Origin: Saprospiraceae bacterium
GTDB lineage: Bacteria > Bacteroidota > Bacteroidia > Chitinophagales > Saprospiraceae
Direction: 5' to 3'
Assembly (NCBI GenBank): GCA_020852155.1
Contig: JADZBJ010000385.1
Coordinates: 1-7,358 of the forward strand
Length of the DNA: 7,358 nt
A program made the translations under genes and the position numbers. This document shows, piece after piece, positions 1-6,509 of the stretch (position 1 is the stretch's first letter; the number at the start of each line of letters is the position of its first letter). The notes under the pieces were generated by a model, which was not told the origin of the DNA, made no database searches, and saw nothing but the letters and a program-made list of their open reading frames with translations.

Positions 1-111
1 AAATAACCAAATAACCAAATAACCAAATAACCAACTCCACAAATAACCAAATAACCAATTCCACAAATAACCAATTCCACAAATAACCAATCCAACAATC
101 ATTCATTAATC
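1..111. repeat. 8-bp tandem repeat array, leader of the aldo/keto reductase gene
   Basis: Positions 1-96 split exactly into twelve 8-bp units. Seven are AAATAACC (1-32, 41-56, 65-72, 81-88 hold 4, 2, 1 and 1 copies, eight in all counting the edge copy at 1). The other four are variants: AACTCCAC (33-40), AATTCCAC (57-64 and 73-80) and AATCCAAC (89-96). Positions 97-111 keep a degenerate version of the pattern (AATCATTC, then ATTAATC) right up to the ATG at 112. The variants alternate with the main unit towards the gene, giving a 16-bp higher-order period there. The array starts at or before the window edge, so its true length is unknown. No Shine-Dalgarno sequence or TAnnTTTG element is visible in it on the plus strand. 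Confidence 0.9.
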
Positions 112-1095
112 ATGGAATATAGAAGATTAGGCAAAAGCGGCGTTCAGGTAAGCGTCCTTTCATTTGGCTCATGGGTTACTTTCGGCAAACAAATCGGCGA
201 CGATACGGCAGAGTCGCTTATGCGCATGGCTTATGAAAACGGCGTCAATTTTTTTGATAATGCCGAAATCTACGCCCGTGGCGAAAGTGAACGCGTGATG
301 GGCCGCATCCTGAAAAAAATGGATTGGGAACGCAGTTCATGGCTCGTTTCCAGCAAGGTTTTCTTTGGCGACGGCGGCAAACTGCCCAACCAGACCGGCC
401 TTAGCCGCAAGCACATTTTCGAGGCTTGCCACGCCAGCCTGAAACGCCTTCAGGTGGAGTACATTGACCTGTACTTCTGCCACCGGCCCGATAAAAACAC
501 GCCTGTGGAAGAAACGGTCTGGGCCATGAATCACCTGATTGCCCAGGGCAAAATTCTGTACTGGGGCACGTCCGAATGGAGCGCGCAGGAAATCATGGAA
601 GCCCACATGGTAGCGCGTGAAAACCGACTCATCGGCCCCGTGATGGAGCAGCCACAGTACAATATGTTTCACCGTGAAAAAGTAGAAGCCGAGTTCAACA
701 AACTATACTCAACCGTCGGACTGGGCACCACCATCTGGTCGCCGTTAGGATCAGGCGTATTGACCGATAAATACCTGCAAAAATTTCCGGCTGACACTCG
801 ATTGGGCCTCGAAGGATTTGACTGGCTCAAAGACCGCAGCCTCAAGCCCGAACATTTGCGCCGGGCGCACAAACTCAATGCACTCGCCCAGTCGCTCGGC
901 ACTACCCTGCCCAAATTGGCCATCGCCTGGTGTGTGCAAAATCCGAATGTCAGCACAGCCATCCTCGGCGCATCGCGGCCGGAACAACTGAAGGAAACCC
1001 TGGACAGCCTCGATGCGCTCCGTTTGCTGACGCCAGCTGTAAACAAACGCATTGAAGGAATTTTACAAAACAAACCTGAACTGCCGGCATTCTAA
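112..1095 (+). CDS. Kv-beta-type aldo/keto reductase (AKR superfamily)
   Basis: Soluble NADPH-dependent oxidoreductase of the aldo/keto reductase superfamily, 327 aa, the usual length for a single-domain (alpha/beta)8 AKR. It resembles voltage-gated K+ channel beta subunits throughout: WVTFG at 21-25, GLSRKHI at 96-102, RPD at 125-127, EETVWAM at 133-139, YWGTSEWS at 150-157, FHREKVE at 186-192, WSPLGSGVLT at 209-218, LAIAWC at 269-274 and LGASRPEQL at 285-293. The catalytic tetrad is Asp49, Tyr54, Lys82 and His124. His is the usual AKR residue at the last site, where mammalian Kv-beta has Asn. The NADPH-binding features are Ser154, Gln180 and the 285-295 segment. The physiological substrate cannot be inferred, and no K+ channel gene lies in the window. 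The ATG at 112 fits the family N-terminus (YRRLGKSG); no Shine-Dalgarno is visible, as is common in Bacteroidota. It ends 59 bp before the next gene, which has its own -7 element, so co-transcription is uncertain. Confidence 0.95.
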   Translation: MEYRRLGKSGVQVSVLSFGSWVTFGKQIGDDTAESLMRMAYENGVNFFDNAEIYARGESERVMGRILKKMDWERSSWLVSSKVFFGDGGKLPNQTGLSRKHIFEACHASLKRLQVEYIDLYFCHRPDKNTPVEETVWAMNHLIAQGKILYWGTSEWSAQEIMEAHMVARENRLIGPVMEQPQYNMFHREKVEAEFNKLYSTVGLGTTIWSPLGSGVLTDKYLQKFPADTRLGLEGFDWLKDRSLKPEHLRRAHKLNALAQSLGTTLPKLAIAWCVQNPNVSTAILGASRPEQLKETLDSLDALRLLTPAVNKRIEGILQNKPELPAF

Positions 1096-1104
1096 AAAGT
1101 ATGC

Positions 1105-1112
1105 TAATTTTG
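1105..1112 (+). promoter_or_regulatory. Candidate -7 promoter element of the DksA-like gene
   Basis: TAATTTTG is a full match to the Bacteroidota housekeeping -7 consensus TAnnTTTG. It lies 42 bp upstream of the ATG at 1155, which predicts a leader of about 35 nt. No convincing -33 element (TTTG/TTG) stands about 20 bp further upstream, where the sequence is the 3' end of the reductase gene. The match is seen directly; promoter activity is inferred. Confidence 0.45.
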
Positions 1113-1154
1113 CGCCTCGTAAAATTTACTATGCAATAATCGCTTTTCAAGACT

Positions 1155-1786
<632 letters not shown>

Positions 1787-1800
1787 AAACCTGATAATCA

Positions 1801-1808
1801 TAATTTTA
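1801..1808 (+). promoter_or_regulatory. Weak candidate -7 element upstream of murF
   Basis: TAATTTTA matches TAnnTTTG at all fixed positions except the last (A for G). If used, transcription would start near 1815 and the murF leader would be about 140 nt, containing the hairpin at 1854-1892. No -33 element is visible, because that position falls in the heptamer array. No better -7 match was seen between the hairpin and the murF start. Confidence 0.25.
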
Positions 1809-1853
1809 GGTGAATACCATCCATCAAAATTTGTCACTACCGAATAAATATTT

Positions 1854-1892
1854 CGTTGGGGAATTTCTGTTTATCTCAGGAATTCCCCAACG
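1854..1892. other. Long perfect inverted repeat (hairpin) upstream of murF
   Basis: The arms CGTTGGGGAATT (1854-1865) and AATTCCCCAACG (1881-1892) are perfect 12-bp reverse complements. Pairing continues inward through one T-G wobble and three Watson-Crick pairs, giving a 16-bp stem with a 7-nt loop (1870-1876). No T-run follows on either strand (TGCTTT on plus, AAATATTTATT on minus), so it is not a classical intrinsic terminator. It lies 62 bp upstream of the murF ATG, and an 8-bp palindrome (GCGTACGC, 1901-1908) follows it. It could be a structured 5' leader, a terminator lacking a U-tract for the upstream gene, or an operator. The structure is certain and the role unknown. Confidence 0.8.
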
Positions 1893-1954
1893 TGCTTTAA
1901 GCGTACGCACTACCCGACATTACGCTATACGGGTTATCACCGCTCCTGAAATTT

Positions 1955-3274
1955 ATGCACATTTCTGTCCCGGAACTGTACGACATCTACCTAAAACACC
2001 CGGTAGTCAGTACAGATTCACGCCTTTTGCCTGAAAACTGTATCTTTTTTGCTTTACGCGGGGCCAACTTCGACGGCCACCAATACGTGCAAAAAGCGCT
2101 CGAATCCGGCGCTGCCAAAGCGGTCATTGACGATCCTTCATTTCAATTCAATGATCGCTGCCTGCTGGTACCCGATGTGCTGAAAGCCCTGCAAGACCTG
2201 GCGCAATGGCATCGCCGCCAGTTTGAGATTCCGGTGATCGGCATTGGCGGCTCCAACGGCAAAACCACCACCAAGGAACTGGTCTCGGCTGTATTGTCCA
2301 ATCACTATGCCTGCCATTTCACCAAAGGCAACCTGAACAATCACATCGGCGTGCCACTCACGCTGCTGGCCATGCCCGCCGACACGGAAGTTGCCATCAT
2401 CGAAATGGGCACCAACCAGCCCGGCGACGTAGCGCAACTATGCGACATCGCGCAACCAACACACGGACTCATCACCAACATTGGCAAGGAACACCTCGAA
2501 GGGTTTGGAAACCTCGAAGGCGTCAAAAAGGCAGAAGCCGAATTATTCGACTACCTCCGCCGACATGGCGGTGCAGCCTTCGTTAACCTGTCAGAGAAAT
2601 ACCTGAAATCCATGAGCCGCGGCGTTGCACATCGGGTACATTACAACGAAGCTGAGCGTCCGGGTTCCGGCTCCAATGGCTCGATTGATGTTCAATTGCT
2701 GGCCGAAATGCCATTCGTGAGGGTGGCCTTCACATGCGACGAAAATCGCCCGCCCATTGAAGTCAACACCCGCCTGTACGGTCGCCACAATTTCAATAAC
2801 ATCATGACGGCCATCGCACTGGGTATTTATTTTAAAGTGCCGGGCGATAAAATCAAATCCGCCCTGGAAAACTATATTCCTTCCAACAATCGCTCACAAC
2901 TGCTGCAACGCGGAGAAGCGACGATTTTGCTCGACGCCTACAATGCCAACCCCAGCAGTATGCGCCCGGCCCTGCAAAGCCTGGCCGCCATGCCTGCCGG
3001 ACGCCGCATCGCCATTCTGGGCGACATGCGCGAACTGGGCCACGAAAGCCTGGCAGAGCACGAATCGCTGCTTCGTTTTGCCAATCGCCTCGGCCTCGAC
3101 CAAATTGTGCTGGTCGGCCCGGAATTCGCCCGCACCAAAGGCTTGAAAAATAAAGCCCTGCGCTTCAACACCACCGCCGAAGCCAAAACCCGGTGGTTCG
3201 ATCTTCAGGACTTTGGTCAGTCGCATATCCTGATTAAAGGTTCGAGGGGTATCGGTTTGGAGAAGTTGTTGTGA
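1955..3274 (+). CDS. murF: UDP-N-acetylmuramoyl-tripeptide--D-alanyl-D-alanine ligase (MurF)
   Basis: Cytoplasmic ATP-dependent Mur ligase that adds D-Ala-D-Ala to UDP-MurNAc-tripeptide, the last soluble step of peptidoglycan precursor synthesis. The 439 aa cover all three Mur domains. The N-terminal UDP-binding domain has STDSR at 19-23 and ALRGANFDGH at 33-42. The central ATPase domain has the P-loop GGSNGKTTTKE at 98-108, NLNNHIGVPLTLL at 126-138, EMGTNQPGD at 150-158 and NIGKEHLEGFG at 175-185. The C-terminal domain has GRHNFNNIMTA at 276-286, DAYNANPSSM at 327-336, LGDMRELG at 355-362 and IKGSRG at 427-432. The ATG at 1955 fits the family's start about 18 residues before TDSR. There is no C-terminal alanine racemase domain, unlike the MurF-Alr fusions of some Bacteroidota. 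No other division or cell-wall cluster gene is next to it, so it lies outside any dcw-type cluster here. A hairpin precedes it and a strong terminator follows the stop by 65 bp. Confidence 0.97.
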   Translation: MHISVPELYDIYLKHPVVSTDSRLLPENCIFFALRGANFDGHQYVQKALESGAAKAVIDDPSFQFNDRCLLVPDVLKALQDLAQWHRRQFEIPVIGIGGSNGKTTTKELVSAVLSNHYACHFTKGNLNNHIGVPLTLLAMPADTEVAIIEMGTNQPGDVAQLCDIAQPTHGLITNIGKEHLEGFGNLEGVKKAEAELFDYLRRHGGAAFVNLSEKYLKSMSRGVAHRVHYNEAERPGSGSNGSIDVQLLAEMPFVRVAFTCDENRPPIEVNTRLYGRHNFNNIMTAIALGIYFKVPGDKIKSALENYIPSNNRSQLLQRGEATILLDAYNANPSSMRPALQSLAAMPAGRRIAILGDMRELGHESLAEHESLLRFANRLGLDQIVLVGPEFARTKGLKNKALRFNTTAEAKTRWFDLQDFGQSHILIKGSRGIGLEKLL

Positions 3275-3339
3275 GGGGGGAATATGATTTGAAATGTTAT
3301 CAAACACCCTTTTTACAAAAGACACATATCGGTAAAATA

Positions 3340-3387
3340 CAGCGAGCCGCCCCGAGTTATCGGAGCGGCTCGCTGCGTTTTTATTTC
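3340..3387 (+). terminator. Intrinsic terminator after murF, probably bidirectional
   Basis: The arms CAGCGAGCCGC (3340-3350) and GCGGCTCGCTG (3365-3375) are perfect 11-bp complements. After one C-A mismatch the stem continues with CCGA (3352-3355) and TCGG (3360-3363) around the loop GTTA. Five T's (3378-3382) follow on the plus strand, giving a terminator for murF. On the minus strand the hairpin is followed by TATTTTA and the C-A mismatch becomes a G-U pair, so it may also end the convergent beta-helix gene, whose stop is 73 bp away. A degenerate relative lies at 5632-5661. Confidence 0.88.
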
Positions 3388-3447
3388 CCCAAGAATGCGC
3401 TGATTTTTAATGATCTGGAGTAATCAAAACATGCCCGCAAGTCAGTC

Positions 3448-5529
3448 TTACATCCTGACAAACCGGCCCGTCCGTAATTGACCGGAGTCACTCCTGAAAA
3501 TAACATAATAGACGCCCGGCTTCAAGGCCCCGGTGTCAATTTTGGTGGTTGCAGAAATACCGGCCTGAGACAGTTCCAGCACGCCAGCACTATTAAACAC
3601 CTGAAGTAACCCCGAAGTACCGGGATCTAGTCCCACTAAGTGCAAGGCTTCTCCTACTGGATTGGGCTGCACATCAAGGCGGTTGTTGTTTCCTGACAAG
3701 TCTTTCACGCCCACAGAAATACCACAAGAGTCCGCCCGTTCATAAGCACCGGCGTCCACATTACTAAACCGGATGCGCGGCTGCCCATCCAGGTCGGTTG
3801 TAATACCCGCCGCTGTAACAAAATCATTGTTACCAAAACCAATGCCCACAGAACAGGAATCCAGGCGATAATTGTCGTTGGCAGGGTCTATGAAATCAAC
3901 ATTAGTGCTCCATAGATTGCCGGGAGGGTTGTACGGTACACCATAGCAAAAGGGATCAGAGAAAGGCTGGTATCTGTTTAGAATTGAACGTTCGATTTTA
4001 AACCCACAATATCTGTCTGAAGTATTACCATTCAACGTAATGGAAGCAGTTGGATCATTTTGCTGAATAATACAATTTCTGATAAACAGCCTGTTATGTA
4101 AATGGTCTGGAGCGTCATACGCTTTCTTACCGAAAATAGATTCTGTTGTATTGTTGATTTCGGCGAAGGTGCAATTGGTAAAAGTTGTCAAATGCTCACA
4201 ATCAGGTTCGACACCTATTCCAATGACATGGCGCGTTTTTACAAACAAACAATTATAAAAGTTATTGGCAAGTGTACTATGTGAGGGAATGACATAGTAC
4301 ATTAAAGACTCGCCTGTATTGATAAATTTATCATTTGAAAAATTGAATATACAACTACTCATCTCTCCAGTATAAAAACCCATAATATCAAAGTTGTTTC
4401 TGAATTCGGTACCATCTACAGTTATGTTTACGTTGGCTTTTTTACCCAACAAAAAACCCAAGCAAGCATAGCCAGCACCAGATGATTTATTAGTCATAAA
4501 ATTGCATTTATTAACCAACAGATTCAACTTGACATCAGTTTCCAAATTAGAAGTTATAGACAACCCAGCATAGCCCTGAGAAAAATTTTGAAACAATTTA
4601 CACGCCTCAAATAAAAACCCGGCAATAGAACCCTCCCCCGCCAAATAATGCATTACGCCACCTTCAAGGGCCGTATCCCGTTCCATCAAACAATCATTGA
4701 CTTTCACTTGAGCATCGGTCAAGGCTTCAAAATACATACCGCCGCCACCGCCCTGAATGGCCCGGTTGCGCAAGAAATCGCAGCCTTTGATGTGCAGGGT
4801 ATCTCCGGGTGTCATAGGCCCGAATTTGGCTAGGCCGCCGCCGTTGGTTAGGGCGCGATTGCGCTCAAAGCGACAATTTTCAAGGCGAGGGTTAACCATC
4901 GTTTGTCCATCGTTGGCATCTGCGTCTTCCCAATGTATGGCCAGACCCGCGCCGTTGCGCGCATAATTGGCCGTGAATATGCAGTTGACAATCCTGGGGC
5001 TACTGTTCGGCATAGCCGGGTCGCCCAACAACAGCATACCGCCGCCATAGCCCTGCATATGGTTATTGCCTGAAATGTCGGCATATCCGCCGCGTATTGT
5101 AAAACCATCCAGTATCGTATTGTCGGAAAGCCCCTTGCCATATACAACGTGCCAGCAGTTATCCGCACCACCCGCAGCGCCGATTTCACCGCTTAAAATG
5201 GTCGGATTCTGTGTCGGATTTCGATCTGACAACTGGGTTTCAGTCCCGGTAAATCCGCCATACACTTGTACGCCCGATTTCAGCACAAAACTGGCTGAGC
5301 GTTCCGTTCCGTCAGTCGGTTGGTAAGTTCCGGTGGCGACCCAGATTTGGTCGCCCGATTGTGCCTGAGTCAGGGCGTCCTGCAAGTCAGGGAAGGCCAT
5401 TTGCCAACTGCTGCCGTTTGGTGTCGCGGCCGGGCTGTTTTGCCAAACGTAAATGGTGGTTTGCGCCGTGAGGTTTGATGTAAAGAAAACAGGGAAAAGC
5501 CCTGAAAGGAGAAGTATCAAGCGGATCAT
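3448..5529 (-). CDS. Secreted right-handed parallel beta-helix protein with type A T9SS sorting domain
   Basis: Predicted cell-surface or secreted protein exported by Sec and then the type IX system; 693 aa. An N-terminal signal peptide (charged MIR, hydrophobic 3-16, likely cut after the Ala-Gln near 22-23) is followed by the start of a beta-helix (WQMAFPDLQDAL at 42-53, SGDQIWVATGTY at 58-69), typical of Bacteroidota choice-of-anchor/PbH1 proteins. Coils run to about 500 and carry an N-C-x-F-like turn about every 30 residues (Cys183, 219, 250, 280, 310, 342, then 393, 427, 453, 486), forming a probable cysteine ladder. Gly-rich turns (YGGGM at 161-165, QGGGGGMYF at 259-267) accompany the first half. 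VDAGAYE at 591-597 is the usual end of these domains. Residues about 617-693 are the T9SS type A sorting domain (QPNPVGEALHL, then PGVYYV and GRFVRM). No catalytic motif is recognisable; adhesion or polysaccharide binding is possible but unproven. DNA encoding residues about 304-523 is markedly AT-rich. Confidence 0.88.
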   Translation of the reverse strand: MIRLILLLSGLFPVFFTSNLTAQTTIYVWQNSPAATPNGSSWQMAFPDLQDALTQAQSGDQIWVATGTYQPTDGTERSASFVLKSGVQVYGGFTGTETQLSDRNPTQNPTILSGEIGAAGGADNCWHVVYGKGLSDNTILDGFTIRGGYADISGNNHMQGYGGGMLLLGDPAMPNSSPRIVNCIFTANYARNGAGLAIHWEDADANDGQTMVNPRLENCRFERNRALTNGGGLAKFGPMTPGDTLHIKGCDFLRNRAIQGGGGGMYFEALTDAQVKVNDCLMERDTALEGGVMHYLAGEGSIAGFLFEACKLFQNFSQGYAGLSITSNLETDVKLNLLVNKCNFMTNKSSGAGYACLGFLLGKKANVNITVDGTEFRNNFDIMGFYTGEMSSCIFNFSNDKFINTGESLMYYVIPSHSTLANNFYNCLFVKTRHVIGIGVEPDCEHLTTFTNCTFAEINNTTESIFGKKAYDAPDHLHNRLFIRNCIIQQNDPTASITLNGNTSDRYCGFKIERSILNRYQPFSDPFCYGVPYNPPGNLWSTNVDFIDPANDNYRLDSCSVGIGFGNNDFVTAAGITTDLDGQPRIRFSNVDAGAYERADSCGISVGVKDLSGNNNRLDVQPNPVGEALHLVGLDPGTSGLLQVFNSAGVLELSQAGISATTKIDTGALKPGVYYVIFRSDSGQLRTGRFVRM

Positions 5530-5631
5530 GAGTATGGAGAAGATTAGTGGGTGTTCGATTTTATATTACTCACGTCAAATTTGAGGCCATAAACAAGGAT
5601 TTATCCTTTCGCATTCTCTCCCTAAACATCA

Positions 5632-5661
5632 CGAGCTACCCCAATAACTCGGAGCGGCTCG
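5632..5661 (-). terminator. Decayed terminator-like hairpin after the lipoprotein gene
   Basis: This 30-bp element matches the murF terminator core (3342-3371) at 25 of 30 bases in inverted orientation and 23 of 30 in direct orientation, by hand alignment. Read on the minus strand it can form 12 of 13 stem pairs, three of them G-U wobbles, around a GTTA loop. On the plus strand the same positions include A-C mismatches, so minus-strand transcripts fold better. It begins 23 bp after the stop of the 5684-6313 gene. The downstream minus-strand sequence (TGATGTTTA) lacks a real U-tract, so termination may be weak. Confidence 0.5.
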
Positions 5662-5683
5662 CAATCGTATTAGTCAGTTTTAC

Positions 5684-6313
5684 CTAAAATTGAATGATTA
5701 CACTGGTCGTATCGTGACGAGGGCAGGCAATAACGTTAAGGTTGGTTACCTGACCAGCTGCCATTCGTTTGGTATCCCACACCACAGAAATATTATCGCC
5801 ACCCGGCACACGAATCAGATGCGTTTGTTGCTGATGAGGCTGTGTCGTAAAGGGGCCACACCCATTGTAACATTCCCAGTCATCACCATAAGGGCCTTGC
5901 CCGTAACGGTAATAAAAATCCTGCGCAACATCACTGACATTTTCAAACGTAACCGACAGGTAGGCATCAAACGGGTGAAGGGTAAAATCCTGTTCGGCAC
6001 AGTCACCAGGAGATACACGAAAAATTGGCGACGATAAAAAACTGTCTTTCTTAACCAAGATTACTCCTGTATAGGAATCACTTTCAGATATACTGACCAG
6101 GTACTTCCCATCTGTATCTGTTAAAACCTCGTCTGAGGCCGAAAGGGTTGAACCACCGCCTTTTTTATCAGCGTATAGATTCAGACTAACCTTTGCGCCA
6201 GCCAGCGGCACGTTACCGTCGCTGTTGTAGATCGTACCGGAAAATTCGGTGGTTTTCCGGGAGCAACCCCAGCAGCATAAGGAAAGAAGGAAAATCAGGG
6301 GCAGATATTTCAT
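5684..6313 (-). CDS. Probable lipoprotein with carboxypeptidase-regulatory-like domain
   Basis: Predicted envelope lipoprotein of 209 aa and unknown function. The N-terminus (MKYLPLIFLLSL) is a short hydrophobic signal followed by CCWGCS. Cys17, with Gly at -1, is the best lipidation site, although Trp at -2 and Cys at -3 make the lipobox atypical. Residues 23-112 look like a carboxypeptidase-regulatory-like (transthyretin/Ig-like) fold: FSGTIYNSDGNVPLAGAKV at 24-42, then TDTDGKYLVS at 65-74. The second half (about 115-209) is a probable beta-sandwich, with a Tyr/Gly-rich stretch at 133-143 and Cys148, Cys152 and Cys197 that could form disulfides. I recognise no enzymatic motif. The gene stands alone: a terminator lies upstream, between it and the Ig-like gene, and a hairpin lies between it and the beta-helix gene. 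It may be a surface or periplasmic binding or structural protein. The ATG is clear, with no strong Shine-Dalgarno. Confidence 0.75.
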   Translation of the reverse strand: MKYLPLIFLLSLCCWGCSRKTTEFSGTIYNSDGNVPLAGAKVSLNLYADKKGGGSTLSASDEVLTDTDGKYLVSISESDSYTGVILVKKDSFLSSPIFRVSPGDCAEQDFTLHPFDAYLSVTFENVSDVAQDFYYRYGQGPYGDDWECYNGCGPFTTQPHQQQTHLIRVPGGDNISVVWDTKRMAAGQVTNLNVIACPRHDTTSVIIQF

Positions 6314-6339
6314 CGTTGTAAGGCTTGAAAAATGAAGAA

Positions 6340-6347
6340 CAATGATA
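6340..6347 (-). promoter_or_regulatory. Weak candidate -7 element of the lipoprotein gene
   Basis: On the minus strand TATCATTG matches TAnnTTTG except at one fixed T. It lies 26 bp upstream of the ATG, which suits a short leader. A TTTTG lies 15 bp further upstream, closer than the roughly 19-21 bp usually seen for the -33 box, so the pair is not a good fit. Confidence 0.2.
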
Positions 6348-6416
6348 GATACCCCAGGATAACAAAAGAGCCTGAATTAAGGTGTTCGCCAGATTTAGTC
6401 AATTAAAGTCTGTGGC

Positions 6417-6463
6417 AAAAAAAGCCCCCTGACAAACACCCAATCAGGCGCATGTCAGGGGGC
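6417..6463 (-). terminator. Intrinsic terminator of the Ig-like/type B T9SS gene
   Basis: The arms GCCCCCTGAC (6424-6433) and GTCAGGGGGC (6454-6463) are perfect 10-bp complements separated by a 20-nt loop. On the minus strand the hairpin is followed directly by seven T's (complement of 6417-6423). It lies 45 bp after the stop of the gene ending at 6509. On the plus strand the hairpin is followed by A's, so termination is one-directional. It separates the Ig-like gene from the lipoprotein gene downstream. Confidence 0.92.
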
Positions 6464-6467
6464 AAAA

Positions 6468-6509
6468 AATCGAATCAATCGGATTTAATCGAATCCAATC
6501 GAACCAATC
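6468..6509. repeat. Short imperfect direct repeats with a period of about 10 bp
   Basis: AATC recurs at 6468, 6477, 6487, 6497 and 6506, mostly followed by GAATC-like sequence (AATCGAATC, AATCGGATT, AATCGAATC, AATCGAACC). The stretch fills the whole gap between the terminator stem and the stop codon of the Ig-like gene. The units are degenerate, and I see no structural or regulatory meaning beyond the repetition. Confidence 0.6.

Noticed and set aside
1..96. CRISPR-like array
   Set aside because: The repeats are 8 bp with no unique spacers and form a simple tandem repeat.
1..106. A minus-strand open frame through the 8-bp repeats (Trp/Leu/Val-rich, about 35 codons to the window edge)
   Set aside because: The complement of AAATAACC has no stop in any frame, so openness is automatic and the repetitive hydrophobic product is not evidence of a gene.
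1854..1892. The hairpin as a standard intrinsic terminator of the DksA-like gene
   Set aside because: No T-run follows the stem and it lies 112 bp after the stop codon, so I list it only as a structured element of unknown role.
1810..2034. A 74-codon GTG-initiated frame upstream of and overlapping the murF start
   Set aside because: It runs through the long hairpin and 80 bp into murF in another frame, needs a GTG start, and its product resembles nothing I recognise. Most likely a chance open frame.
2894..3325. A 143-codon minus-strand frame opposite the 3' end of murF
   Set aside because: It is antisense to conserved MurF domain 3 and its product matches no family I recognise.
5576..5583. 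CAAATTTG as a -7 element for the beta-helix gene on the minus strand
   Set aside because: It matches TAnnTTTG except for its first base, but no -33 element stands at a sensible distance and the motif is a palindrome in AT-rich DNA.
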